A stretch of 48,329 nt of DNA, from the NCBI RefSeq assembly GCF_000714715.1, contig NZ_JMFO01000023.1, positions 1-48,329 of the forward strand, read 5' to 3'. The DNA is from Candidatus Magnetobacterium casense. Its GTDB lineage: Bacteria; Nitrospirota; Thermodesulfovibrionia; Thermodesulfovibrionales; Magnetobacteriaceae. Positions 15,099-23,314 of this stretch are shown here, one piece after another (positions within the stretch are counted from its first letter, which is position 1; each line of letters starts with the position of its first letter). The notes beneath the pieces are model-generated. The model made no database searches, had not been told where the DNA came from, and saw only the letters and a program-made list of their open reading frames with translations. The position numbers and the translations under genes were made by a program.

Positions 15099-16697
15099 GT
15101 GAACATACTCAGAGACGCCATAACTTCGGCCTGCTCTATTGCCACGGGCCGCTCCTGCATCGGGGAATACATAAACTACGACACAACTCAATACCCGGCA
15201 TCGGTGCCGTGCTGTGTGGTCTCAAGGGAGGGGTTTGTGGCGGTGGCAAAGGTCATGAAGGAAGTCTATGCCTTTTTGGTTGCCCAATGGGCAAGTGATC
15301 GGAGTCAGGAGCAAGGGTGTTTTTCGGTCTTTGCGTGCTACAGGAGGGAGTCTGAGTACCTCATCGTGACAACCGACGTCCCCGCCGCCGACCCCACGTT
15401 TCCAACCCTGACGGGCCTGTATGTTACCGCCTGGCGGTTTGAGCGACAGATACACAGCCTCATGGGGGTTACACCAGTTGGACATCCCGACCTGAGACCG
15501 TGGATAAAGTTTGAGGACTGGCCCCAGGACGCCTGGCCGCTGCGCAAGTCCTTCGACGCCTCACAACGCATGGAAAGAACCAATGGTCAGTATAAGTGGA
15601 TCAGTACCGATGGCGATGGTGTTTACGAAATCCCGGTAGGGCCGGTGCATGCCGGCATTATAGAGCCGGGTCACTTTCGCTTTCAGGCCGTGGGTGAGCA
15701 CGTCATCAACCTCGAAGAACGCCTGGGCTACGTGCATAAGGGGATCGAAAAGCGGTTTGAGTCCCTGGGCTGGCATGAGGGTGCACGGCTTGCCGGCAGG
15801 GTGTCGGGCGATACGACGGTTGCACACAGCCTTGCCTACTGCATGGCCTTGGAGTCCATAACGCAGTGCATTATTCCGCCTAGGGCGCAGTGGTTGCGGG
15901 CGCTGTTTCTTGAGCGCGAACGAATTGCCAATCACCTGGGCGATCTGGGTGCAATATGCAACGATGTAGCTTTTGCGCTCTTGCTGTATCAGTTTGCCAG
16001 GCTCAAGGAGATAATCGTCCATACCAACCACAGTCTCTTCGGGCACCGGTTTATCATGGACAGGGTGACACCTGGCGGGGTAGCCGTGGACATCGATGCC
16101 GCCGGTGTCAGAGACATATTGGCTGAGATGACGCTGCTTGAGGATGAGTTTGAGCGACTCGTTGCCATCTACGACGATAACCCCTCCCTGGAAGACAGGC
16201 TGCGTGATACCGGTTGTCTTACCCCTGAGGTGGCAAGGGAGTTGGGTGTGGTTGGCATTGTGGCGCGTGCTAGCGGGTTAAACGTGGATTGTCGCCTGCA
16301 CAATCCCTTCCCTCCCTATGACCGCCTGGAGGTCAAGGTGCCGGTTCTGGTATCGGGAGACGTACATGCACGGGCATGGGTCAGGGTCGAGGAGGTGCGG
16401 CAATCCATTGTCCTGATACGCAGGATACTCGCTCTGTTGCCCGTTGGAGACGTCTCAGTGTCAATGGAGTTGCCCCTGCCAGGCAGGGCCGGATTTGCGG
16501 CCGTTGAGGGCTGGCGCGGAGAGATCATCTACTGGCTTGCCTCTGATGCACAGGGACAGGTCAGCCGCTGCATGGTCAGGGACCCCTCCGGTGTAAACTG
16601 GCTGGCACTTGAGCAGGCCATCCCCGGAAACATCGTCCCCGACTTCCCTGTCTGCAACAAGAGCTTTAATCAATCGTACTCCGGGCACGACCTGTAA
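15099..16697 (+). CDS. Hydrogenase-4 subunit G / NuoCD-like large subunit lacking Ni-binding cysteines
   Basis: A 532-residue fusion. Residues about 1-150 resemble NuoC/HycE-N (the end shows VGHPDLRPWIKFEDWPQDAWPLRK), and 175-532 resemble the NuoD/[NiFe]-hydrogenase large subunit (GPVHAGIIEPGHFRF, VHKGIEKRFESLG, LFLERERIANHLGDLG). The first nickel motif RxCGxC is replaced by RVSGDTTVAHS (234-244), and the C-terminal DPCxxC is replaced by FPVCNKSFNQSYSGHDL. No Ni-Fe centre can be built, so this is not a hydrogenase; it fits the Ehr (energy-converting hydrogenase-related) class. The start is GTG, immediately after the stop of an 8-codon upstream ORF (15072-15098). Membrane partners of the right type lie at 1639-3774. 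Confidence 0.85.
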   Translation: MNILRDAITSACSIATGRSCIGEYINYDTTQYPASVPCCVVSREGFVAVAKVMKEVYAFLVAQWASDRSQEQGCFSVFACYRRESEYLIVTTDVPAADPTFPTLTGLYVTAWRFERQIHSLMGVTPVGHPDLRPWIKFEDWPQDAWPLRKSFDASQRMERTNGQYKWISTDGDGVYEIPVGPVHAGIIEPGHFRFQAVGEHVINLEERLGYVHKGIEKRFESLGWHEGARLAGRVSGDTTVAHSLAYCMALESITQCIIPPRAQWLRALFLERERIANHLGDLGAICNDVAFALLLYQFARLKEIIVHTNHSLFGHRFIMDRVTPGGVAVDIDAAGVRDILAEMTLLEDEFERLVAIYDDNPSLEDRLRDTGCLTPEVARELGVVGIVARASGLNVDCRLHNPFPPYDRLEVKVPVLVSGDVHARAWVRVEEVRQSIVLIRRILALLPVGDVSVSMELPLPGRAGFAAVEGWRGEIIYWLASDAQGQVSRCMVRDPSGVNWLALEQAIPGNIVPDFPVCNKSFNQSYSGHDL

Positions 16698-16702
16698 CAA
16701 CA

Positions 16703-16735
16703 CAGGGGCGTAACCGCCCTCCTTCTTTCTTTTTT
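16703..16735 (+). terminator. Intrinsic terminator after the hydrogenase-like gene
   Basis: AGGGGCG, a short loop and CGCCCT form a GC-rich stem, followed by CCTTCTTTCTTTTTTT. It begins just after the stop codon at 16697. The same sequence read on the other strand (AAGAAGGAGGGCGG...) is a short version of the window's dispersed palindromic repeat, so the repeat appears to be doing a terminator's work. Confidence 0.65.
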
Positions 16736-16891
16736 TAGCGTCTGTGAATGAGAACAAATTTACCGTGCCATCTCTATTATTGATAGTACCACAATCTTAC
16801 TGCGATGTGTTATGATAGGATTTTGCAGATGGTGCAATGGAAAGAGATTGAAAATGCTTACAGGTATATAATAAGGGAATAAGACACAACA

Positions 16892-17737
16892 ATGACGGAC
16901 ATTGCGGAAGAAAAATATAAACATTTAGTTTCCATTATGACCCTGGCAGGCAACTGTCTGTTGGCATACTCAGGCGGTGTAGACAGCACGCTCTTGTTGA
17001 AGGTCTTATGTGAGTCGGACACCGGAGGAGCAGACAGGGTGCTGGCCGTAACAGCCGTGTCGGCCTCCACACCGCCGGATGACCTTGACATGGCGCGTAA
17101 GATGACAGCCATCTTTGGGGTCAGACACGAGCTTGTCCACACCGATGAGCTTAACGATGCCCAATACGTCCAGAATACGCCGGAGCGATGTTTCTTCTGC
17201 AAGAGTCGTCTGTTTAAGACCCTCCGGGAGATGGCCCAAAAGATGCCCTCCCCATATGTGATAGTTGATGGCAGCAACGCCGACGATACAGGGGACTACA
17301 GACCGGGATTGCGTGCCAATGTACGGTTTGACATACGGAGTCCGTTGATGGAGGCAGGGCTAACCAAGGAAGAGATACGTCTCTTATCGCGTCGTAGGGG
17401 GCTGCCTACGCATGACAGGGCATCGTCGCCATGCCTGTCCTCCCGCTTGCCCTATGGCGAACCCATAACGCTGAAATCGCTCCAGATGGTCAGGGAGGCC
17501 GAGGCAGTTATCAAGGAACTGGGATTTACAGAGCTAAGGGTGCGTAAACAGGCAGACACCGCACGCATTGAGCTGATGCCCGATGAGCTGCAACGTACAC
17601 TTGAGCCACACCTGCGACAGCACATCGTAAAGGCCCTCAGAGAGATCGGCTTTCAGTACGTCACACTGGACCTGGAGGGGTTTAGCAGCGGAAAGCTAAA
17701 CAGGGTCTTGTCCCGCTACAGTAAGGAACAAATCTGA
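16892..17737 (+). CDS. larE: ATP-dependent sacrificial sulfur transferase LarE
   Basis: A 281-residue PP-loop enzyme. SGGVDS (27-32) binds ATP, and ERCFFCKSRLF (98-108) and DGSNADDTGDYRPG (126-139) follow the LarE/ExsB-like pattern. Cys181 in SPCLSSRLPYG corresponds to the cysteine that single-cysteine LarE enzymes sacrifice to sulfurate the pyridinium bis-carboxylate precursor of the nickel-pincer cofactor of LarA. No extra C-terminal cysteines are visible that would suggest the Fe-S-recycling type. larB, larC and larA are not in the window. The gene follows the terminator of the hydrogenase-like gene, so it is probably transcribed separately. Confidence 0.88.
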   Translation: MTDIAEEKYKHLVSIMTLAGNCLLAYSGGVDSTLLLKVLCESDTGGADRVLAVTAVSASTPPDDLDMARKMTAIFGVRHELVHTDELNDAQYVQNTPERCFFCKSRLFKTLREMAQKMPSPYVIVDGSNADDTGDYRPGLRANVRFDIRSPLMEAGLTKEEIRLLSRRRGLPTHDRASSPCLSSRLPYGEPITLKSLQMVREAEAVIKELGFTELRVRKQADTARIELMPDELQRTLEPHLRQHIVKALREIGFQYVTLDLEGFSSGKLNRVLSRYSKEQI

Positions 17738-17771
17738 CCCGGCCAACCGTAAGGAGCGAATAGACCAATTA

Positions 17772-19034
17772 ATGAACGATAAAGAGTTTCTAAACGCCAT
17801 ATCGTCATGTGTGCGCTGTGGCGGGTGCAAGGCACAGTGTCCGTCTTTTGATGCAACCAACCAGGAGACCCATACGGCCAGGGGACGGCTGAAGTTGCTC
17901 AAGTCACTTGCCGAAAGACAGGTTAAACCAGGCGTCAAGCTCAATGACAAACTATTTAGCTGTCTGATGTGTGGCAACTGCACCGTATCCTGCCCCCTGA
18001 ACATTGATATAGACGAGGTCTTTTATCACGCCCGCACTCTCTTAAAGGAGACCGATTCACGACACTCCACCCTGAGACTGCTGACAAAGCTGGCCTTTAA
18101 AAACACCGACCTGACTCTCAAGGTCATAAAGCCGTTCCAGAAGATACTGGAAAAGAAGCTCACCGATATGAGGCTCCTGCCCCATAAGATGGGATTGATA
18201 GAAAATCCCTTTAAAAAAACAGAGGTCTTCAGGCCGGCAGAGAAGATAGGCCGTGTGGCGGTGTTCTCAGGGTGCAGCGTCAAGCACATCTATCCGGAGT
18301 TATCCTATTCGTTGGCTGCGGTGTTAAATGCGCTTAAGTACGAGGTTGTCTTTCCTCATTCCGAGGTATGTTGCGGGGCACCGTTTCGGTCACTTGGCAT
18401 GGAGGCTGATGCGCACTCTTATGCGGAGAAAAACTATGAGGTTTTTAGCCGCTTAAAGGTTGATGCCATCCTGTCCTTGTGTCCAACGTGCGTGGTTGCC
18501 CTCAGGAAGTATTATCCCAAGCTGATTGGCAAGGAGCTTAACAACGTCTGTGACATATCGACCTTCCTCAAGGATAAGATCAATACAAAAAAGAAACAGA
18601 TAAAACTAAAGGCCACCTTCCATGAACCCTGTCATCAGAAAAACTTCCTTCAGAACACGACGGAGGCGCGTGAGATATTAACCCAGTGTGGTGCCGATAT
18701 CATTGAACCTGGCAGACATATGTGTTGTGGTTTTGGTGGCACCTACAGTTTTTTTCACAAGGAGGCATCTGAGCGGATATTGGAGGCAACTTGTGCGCAA
18801 TTGATGCGTACAGGCTGTGACGTGGTTGTGACCTCGTGTCCCAACTGCATATTTCAGTTGAGCAAGGGGCTGACGGAAAGGCCAATCCTCCACCTGATTG
18901 AGGTGCTGGAGGAGTCCCTCTGCACCGAAGACGTTCAACCTACGGAGGTGTTTCAACTTGATGACGCCGTCCCTGCCAACCCTGTCAACCCTGAAGAAGG
19001 GGAGAGTCCCCCCCGGCAGGATGTCCTACAATAG
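17772..19034 (+). CDS. GlcF/HdrD-like iron-sulfur protein with two CCG domains
   Basis: A 420-residue protein. The N terminus has two 4Fe-4S motifs, CVRCGGCKAQCPSF (about 12-25) and CLMCGNCTVSCPL (about 64-76). Two cysteine-rich CCG domains follow, marked by VCCGAPFRSLGM and MCCGFGGTYSFF, as in glycolate oxidase subunit GlcF, LutA/LldE and heterodisulfide reductase HdrD/HdrB. Such proteins pass electrons from a flavin dehydrogenase of a hydroxyacid to the quinone pool or to disulfides. No GlcD-like flavoprotein is adjacent; larE upstream hints loosely at lactate metabolism. The last about 40 residues (PVNPEEGESPPRQ) are low-complexity and outside the family fold. Confidence 0.85.
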   Translation: MNDKEFLNAISSCVRCGGCKAQCPSFDATNQETHTARGRLKLLKSLAERQVKPGVKLNDKLFSCLMCGNCTVSCPLNIDIDEVFYHARTLLKETDSRHSTLRLLTKLAFKNTDLTLKVIKPFQKILEKKLTDMRLLPHKMGLIENPFKKTEVFRPAEKIGRVAVFSGCSVKHIYPELSYSLAAVLNALKYEVVFPHSEVCCGAPFRSLGMEADAHSYAEKNYEVFSRLKVDAILSLCPTCVVALRKYYPKLIGKELNNVCDISTFLKDKINTKKKQIKLKATFHEPCHQKNFLQNTTEAREILTQCGADIIEPGRHMCCGFGGTYSFFHKEASERILEATCAQLMRTGCDVVVTSCPNCIFQLSKGLTERPILHLIEVLEESLCTEDVQPTEVFQLDDAVPANPVNPEEGESPPRQDVLQ

Positions 19035-19043
19035 TTATCGGTA

Positions 19044-19250
19044 CTATGAAGCCATAAATCGCTTGATGCAGGAGATGGACGGGAAATTGTCTTCCGTGTC
19101 GATGATTTTTTCAACTATCCGCCTCCAGTCATCATCGCTGATATGCCGCAGCTTTTCGTGGTATATCTGTAGCGATGACTCGTTTAAGGGTAAAACCCTG
19201 AAGGCTGCCTCCAACTTTTTAATCAGGGAATAAAAACTCTCATCCGTCAT
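19044..19250 (-). CDS. Small conserved-looking hypothetical protein
   Basis: A 68-residue protein when started at ATG 19250, which has a good AAGGAGGGCC site before it; the open frame extends further to 19307. The sequence (FYSLIKKLEAAFRVLP, YHEKLRHISDDDWRRIVEKII, FPSISCIKRFM) has the spacing of the N-terminal helical unit seen in phage-type helicase loaders and replisome organisers ('Yxx-L-x-dl-...-fPtixei'). The rest of such proteins is absent. It converges on the GlcF-like gene, 9 bp apart. I do not assign a function. Confidence 0.5.
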   Translation of the reverse strand: MTDESFYSLIKKLEAAFRVLPLNESSLQIYHEKLRHISDDDWRRIVEKIIDTEDNFPSISCIKRFMAS

Positions 19251-19416
19251 AAGGCCCTCCTTAAAAAATATGTTACTTATCCATAAAACGGCGACATGCA
19301 AGTTCACAAACTCACACTACGCTTGCCATCAACCCCTTTAAGCTAACTATACTGAGTAAGGTGATATTTTGAGTATTTTACAACCCTCTGATTCTTTAAA
19401 CTTTGAACCTTCGGTT

Positions 19417-19451
19417 GTTCAAAAAACTCGTTCTATGATCTTTGAAAGTAT
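19417..19451. repeat. 35-bp dispersed repeat, copy A
   Basis: This 35-base stretch, starting GTTCAAAAAACTCGTTCTAT, recurs at 26939-26973 with four mismatches. Both copies are intergenic and next to accessory genes (DUF29 here, the Uma2 relic there). The copies are too few to define an element. Confidence 0.4.
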
Positions 19452-19463
19452 AATAAGCCGATT

Positions 19464-19940
19464 CTATCCGTTAGGCATAAAATAATAATCGTATAATTGT
19501 TCGAAAGAATAAGGACAGCTTTCAGGCAATGCCTTTTTAGAAATATTTGTTTCATCTTCAAATAATAGTTTTGCTTTTTCAAAGGAATATTCTATAACAT
19601 CGTCTATAGCATACTTTAAACTTGGACTTTGCTTAAATAGGAGTTCAAGCTCTACCCTCTGAGTATTTATTGTTGTTTTCCAACTTTTAGACCTTCTTTT
19701 AGGTTGATGTTGCCATTTAAGTAAGTGCATTATTAACACTACTAATCTGCTTGATAACTCCCTTTTATTATTCTTTCCCAAACTCTCTATCTCCTCGGCT
19801 ATATTTTCTATATCAAGCTCGGCGAATCTGCCTTGTCTTATCAGTTCTGCTGTCTTCAAAGACCATTGGTAGAAATCAGTTTCATACAAACATTCCTCTG
19901 TTGAGGTATCCAAACCTCTTTCTAACGTCTGTGTTTCCAT
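19464..19940 (-). CDS. DUF29 family protein
   Basis: A 158-residue protein with the DUF29 pattern: LYETDFYQWSLKTAELIRQGRF near the N terminus, IENIAEEIESLGKNNKRELSSRLVVLIMHLLKWQHQP in the centre, and SWKTTINTQR after it. DUF29 proteins are small helical proteins of unknown function found mostly in cyanobacteria and large environmental genomes, often in many copies. The gene is AT-rich compared with its neighbours and stands alone, consistent with accessory DNA. The gap 19941-20170 behind it shows no gene. Confidence 0.85.
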   Translation of the reverse strand: METQTLERGLDTSTEECLYETDFYQWSLKTAELIRQGRFAELDIENIAEEIESLGKNNKRELSSRLVVLIMHLLKWQHQPKRRSKSWKTTINTQRVELELLFKQSPSLKYAIDDVIEYSFEKAKLLFEDETNISKKALPESCPYSFEQLYDYYFMPNG

Positions 19941-20170
19941 AGATATATTCTACCACACACTGGCAGAAAAATGTGCTATGAGAGACATCTAAATGATGCT
20001 GAAGGGTTTTCGACTGTTTAGATGAAGGTAAAGCGTTAGAATAAACATAACTTATTCTTGCGTGTAGTGGTCACAGCGAGGTTTTCTATGGTAGAGACAT
20101 AGGGTAGGGTAGGCACCACAAACAACCGTGGTCATGCAGCCACCGCCATCCCCCTTCTTCCTTATTCTTG

Positions 20171-21154
20171 TCATACGATGCCGCTTCTGAGCATGTCGTG
20201 TATGTGTATGATGCCTTTTACGAGGCCGTTTTGATCGGGCACCACCAACGACGTGATACTCTGCGCCTCCATCACCGCCAGGGCCTTTGCAGCCAATTCA
20301 TCCTCAAAGATCACGCGCGGGGAAGGTGTCATAATGGCGGCGGTGTCCATGTCATAAAACCCCTTGCCCCACCGCTGCAACCCCCTTCTGAGGTCGCCAT
20401 CCGTGACGATACCGGCGAGTCGCTTATCGGCATCCAGCACCACGGCAACCCCCAGACGCTTGGAGGATATTTCGATGACCGTCTGCATCATTGGAGTTGT
20501 GAGCGTAACCAGTGGCAGGGCATCCCCGCTGTGCATGAGGTCATTGACGCGCGTAATTAGCCTCTTGCCAAGACTCCCACCCGGATGAAAGAAGGCAAAT
20601 GCCTCCTTGTCAAACCCCCTCCTAACAAGCAACGCAACCGCTATGGCATCGCCCATGGCAACGGCAGCCGTGGTCGAGGATGTGGGCACAATCCCCAGCG
20701 GACAGGCCTCCTCCTTGACCGATATGTCAATGGTTACACTGGCAGCCCTCGACAACGAAGACGATACATTACCGGTCATGGCAATGATTTCAAGGCTATA
20801 GCGTTTAAAAAACGGCAGGAGCATTAGCACCTCATCCGTCTCACCGCTGTTGGAGATGGCGACGATGACGTCCTGTGGGGTGATCATGCCGAGGTCTCCG
20901 TGTCCGGCCTCTGCCGGGTGGATGAAGAACGCCGGAGTCCCTGTTGAGGCAAGCGTTGAGGCGATCTTCTTGCCGATCAGGCCGGACTTACCCATACCCG
21001 TTATCACCACCTTGCCCGTGCTGTGATAGAGGATGTCAATTGCCGCAAGGAAACTGCCATCCACCCTATCCAAAAGGGCCAGGATCGACTCGGCCTCAAT
21101 CCGTAAAACCCCCCTGGCAATCTCTATGGTTCTATCTTGAGTACTATCTTGCAT
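20171..21154 (-). CDS. kdsD: KpsF/GutQ-family arabinose-5-phosphate isomerase
   Basis: A 327-residue enzyme that converts ribulose-5-phosphate to arabinose-5-phosphate, the first step to Kdo for LPS. The SIS domain (about 30-175) shows VVITGMGKSGLIGKKIASTLASTGTPAFF, HPAEAGHGDLGM and ISNSGETDEVL. PTSSTTAAVAMGDAIAVALL is the usual helix. FHPGGSLGKRL links to two CBS domains (about 205-325) that probably sense ligands. Length and domain order are normal. It is transcribed away from the PPIase gene at 21329, and its neighbours are not Kdo genes. Confidence 0.93.
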   Translation of the reverse strand: MQDSTQDRTIEIARGVLRIEAESILALLDRVDGSFLAAIDILYHSTGKVVITGMGKSGLIGKKIASTLASTGTPAFFIHPAEAGHGDLGMITPQDVIVAISNSGETDEVLMLLPFFKRYSLEIIAMTGNVSSSLSRAASVTIDISVKEEACPLGIVPTSSTTAAVAMGDAIAVALLVRRGFDKEAFAFFHPGGSLGKRLITRVNDLMHSGDALPLVTLTTPMMQTVIEISSKRLGVAVVLDADKRLAGIVTDGDLRRGLQRWGKGFYDMDTAAIMTPSPRVIFEDELAAKALAVMEAQSITSLVVPDQNGLVKGIIHIHDMLRSGIV

Positions 21155-21328
21155 TGTCTGTTGTATTGTAATTCAGCTAAAAGCACCGTCATTATTGTAA
21201 GGGGTCAATAAAAGGAATGTCAAGATAGAGCAATCACTTTTAATCTTCATTCTTGCACTTTTTTATGTTGATATGTCACAATGTAAACAATGTTATTTTT
21301 AAGGATACGATAAAGTAATAAAAAAAAG

Positions 21329-22318
21329 GTGGTGATAGAGATCAAAAATCGATGGCAATTGAGGTATGTAATGTTGCTTTTAGTGTTGCTGCTTAACTGC
21401 CCGGAGGCAGGGGCGGTGGTTCTTGACCGTGTTGTGGCGGTGATAGACAAGGAGGTTATTACGTGGGGAGAGCTGTACAGGGCCATGGAGTTTGACATGA
21501 GGGATGAACTCAAAAATCTCAGCGGCCCGGAAAAGGCTGCCTTTATGGGTAAGCATGAACGTGAGTTTCTTGATACGTTGATCGACATCAAGGTGCAGCT
21601 TATGTATGCCGAGGGTCACAACATCGGGGTATCAAAGTCCGAAGTGGATGCGGCAATTGAGGACATCAGGCGTAAGTACTCCTTATCGGAACGGGACTTC
21701 TTCGAGGTGCTCAAAAAAGAGGGCTTTAGCGTGGAGGAGTACAAGCAGCGGTTGAGTGAGCAAATACTGTTGAGCAAGTTGGGCAATTCCGTGGTATCCG
21801 CTAAAGTGATCGTGAGCGAGGATGAGATAACCCAAAGACTCAAAAACAAAAAACCCGACACTGTTTCCAGCCAGTACAGAATACGGCTGATCCTCATATC
21901 AAAGATGTCTGAAACCGGTAAGGATAAACCTGCCGGTGAAGGACTGGCGCTCAAAAAGATGGCCGAGGATGTCTATGGGAAGTTGCTCGGGGGTGAGGAC
22001 TTTGGCAAACTGGCAGCGCAGTACTCTGATGGCCCCAATGCCTCAAACGGCGGCGACCTCGGCTTTATCAGCAAGGAAGAAATGGACAAGGACTTCCTCG
22101 CCAATGTGCAACAGCTAAAGCAAGGACAGTTCAGCAAGATATTTGTAACCGACAAGGGGATGAATATCGTACAGTTGGTTGAAAAGAAGGAAATTGATAA
22201 CGAAGGGCAGGCCAGGGATGAGGTGCGCAGGGACCTGTTTGCAGAAAAGTCAAAGAGGGCTTTCAGGGATTGGATAAAATCCTTAAAAGAAAAGAGGTTT
22301 ATAAAGGTAATGCTATAA
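21329..22318 (+). CDS. Periplasmic SurA/PpiC-type peptidyl-prolyl isomerase
   Basis: A 329-residue exported chaperone. A hydrophobic segment at about 14-22 ending near PEAGA looks like a signal peptide. Residues about 30-170 match the SurA N-terminal chaperone domain (LDRVVAVIDKEVITWGEL, then EVDAAIEDIRRKYSLSERDFFEVLKKEGFSVEEYKQRLSEQILLSKL). Residues 180-285 form a parvulin domain (IRLILISK, FGKLAAQYSDGPNASNGGDLGFISKEEMDKDF, GQFSKIFVTDKGMNIVQLVEKK). It should assist outer-membrane protein folding. The start is GTG; a second GTG lies 3 bp later. Confidence 0.85.
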   Translation: MVIEIKNRWQLRYVMLLLVLLLNCPEAGAVVLDRVVAVIDKEVITWGELYRAMEFDMRDELKNLSGPEKAAFMGKHEREFLDTLIDIKVQLMYAEGHNIGVSKSEVDAAIEDIRRKYSLSERDFFEVLKKEGFSVEEYKQRLSEQILLSKLGNSVVSAKVIVSEDEITQRLKNKKPDTVSSQYRIRLILISKMSETGKDKPAGEGLALKKMAEDVYGKLLGGEDFGKLAAQYSDGPNASNGGDLGFISKEEMDKDFLANVQQLKQGQFSKIFVTDKGMNIVQLVEKKEIDNEGQARDEVRRDLFAEKSKRAFRDWIKSLKEKRFIKVML

Positions 22319-22335
22319 AGCGCTTTAAAAAAGTC

Positions 22336-22364
22336 TTGACAAACCCTTAAATTATTGATATAAT
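22336..22364 (+). promoter_or_regulatory. Near-consensus sigma-70 promoter for the IHF gene
   Basis: TTGACA at 22336-22341 and TATAAT at 22359-22364 are separated by exactly 17 bp. A start about 7 bases after the -10 box would fall near 22371, only about 9 bases before the ATG at 22380, so the mRNA has a very short leader with only a weak AGGG site. Confidence 0.8.
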
Positions 22365-22379
22365 TAATCTTGATAGGGT

Positions 22380-22652
22380 ATGACAAAGGCCGATATAGTG
22401 AATGCGTTGTTTGAAAACGTTGGTCTCCCAAAAAAAGAAGCTGAGGAGATTATTGAGATTATACTTGAGACGATGAAGCAGACGTTTGCTGATGGTGACT
22501 CGATAAAGATATCCGGATTTGGCTCGTTTAACGTCCGCAGCAAAAGACCGCGACGGGGCAGAAATCCAAAAACCGGTGAGGATATAGAGATAACCTCAAG
22601 GAAGGTTATTACCTTTAAGCCAAGTAGCTTCTTAAAGGCTACGGTAGAGTAG
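22380..22652 (+). CDS. ihfA: HU/IHF family DNA-bending protein, IHF-alpha-like
   Basis: A 90-residue nucleoid protein. It starts MTKADIVNALFENVGLPKKEA and has the core ISGFGSFNVRSKRPRRGRNPKTGEDIEITSRKVITFKPS, with the conserved RxGRNPKTGE arm that intercalates proline into the minor groove. The spelling of the arm and the C terminus (SSFLKATVE) are closer to IHF-alpha than to HU. It is followed by a MerR regulator, a pairing seen in many proteobacterial and Nitrospirota genomes. The promoter directly upstream is close to consensus. Confidence 0.9.
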   Translation: MTKADIVNALFENVGLPKKEAEEIIEIILETMKQTFADGDSIKISGFGSFNVRSKRPRRGRNPKTGEDIEITSRKVITFKPSSFLKATVE

Positions 22653-22695
22653 TTAGTATGTGCAACCGGGTATCAGAGATTATGCTGTCGGGTCA

Positions 22696-22767
22696 ACCGG
22701 GGTTGCATCAGTGACCGGGGTTGCAACAGTAAGTGGGGTTGCAACAGTAGCCGGGGTTGCAGCAGCG
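22696..22767 (+). repeat. Four-copy 18-bp tandem repeat between ihfA and merR
   Basis: Four abutting 18-bp units share the core GGGGTTGCA: ACCGGGGTTGCATCAGTG, ACCGGGGTTGCAACAGTA, AGTGGGGTTGCAACAGTA and GCCGGGGTTGCAGCAGCG. The array fills the space just before the preferred merR start at 22799. The period is a multiple of three, but no clear start puts it in a protein. Confidence 0.8.
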
Positions 22768-22798
22768 ACATGGTGCAGTTCGGTACAGAGGCAGGTAT

Positions 22799-23194
22799 AT
22801 GCTTAAGTCGCCGGTAGTCACTCAGGATGAGCGAGAGGAACTGCCGCATAAGCTGTTCTACAAAATCGGCGAAGTTAGCAGTATAACAAAGCTGGAGCCT
22901 TATGTCTTGAGGTACTGGGAGACGGAGTTCAGTTTCCTCAGACCGCGTAAGGGCAAGTCGAGGCAGCGGATGTATCAGAAGAAAGACATCGAAATGCTGC
23001 TTGAAATAAAACGCTTGTTGTACGAAGAGCGTTTTACTATAGAGGGTGTGCGTAAAAAGTTGGGTTCCAAGTACATGGACATGGTCAGGGAAGATAGCGA
23101 AGATGTCGCCGATGTAGAGTTGCGAGAGACCATTGATATGATTCGCACACGGTTAAGGGAGATTTTGTATCGTTTAAAGGAAGGCGGGGCGTAG
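22799..23194 (+). CDS. MerR-family transcriptional regulator
   Basis: A 131-residue regulator. The winged helix-turn-helix (about 18-85) shows LFYKIGEVSSITKLEPYVLRYWETEFSFLRPRKGKSRQRMYQKKDIEMLLEIKRLLYEERFTIEGVRKKLG, which has the family's hallmark 'vLRYWE' and 'R-x-Y' residues, here listed in parts: YVLRYWETEF, RQRMYQKKD, GVRKKL. The short C-terminal coiled coil carries no ligand-binding domain. I prefer ATG 22799 over an upstream TTG at 22757 because the latter falls in the tandem repeat. The stop codon lies inside the tRNA-Pro gene; the last codons are part of the acceptor stem. Confidence 0.85.
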   Translation: MLKSPVVTQDEREELPHKLFYKIGEVSSITKLEPYVLRYWETEFSFLRPRKGKSRQRMYQKKDIEMLLEIKRLLYEERFTIEGVRKKLGSKYMDMVREDSEDVADVELRETIDMIRTRLREILYRLKEGGA

Positions 23195-23262
23195 CGCAGC
23201 CTGGATAGCGCACTCGCTTGGGGTGCGAGTGGTCGCCCGTTCAAATCGGGTCGCCCCGACCA
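23185..23262 (+). tRNA. tRNA-Pro (GGG)
   Basis: The acceptor stem CGGGGCG pairs with CGCCCCG, the D arm reads GCGC-AGCCTGGATA-GCGC, the anticodon stem CTCGC/GCGAG closes the loop TTGGGGT with anticodon GGG, and the T arm has GTTCAAAT. The 3' CCA is encoded (23260-23262). The first ten bases lie inside the merR coding region. Confidence 0.95.
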
Positions 23263-23314
23263 ATTTTTATCAGTATTTGGTTTTTTTATTTATGTGGTTT
23301 TCCGGCAAATGTTG

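Noticed and set aside
22696..22767. CRISPR-like short array
   Set aside because: The units abut without spacers and are only 18 bp, so this is a simple tandem repeat.
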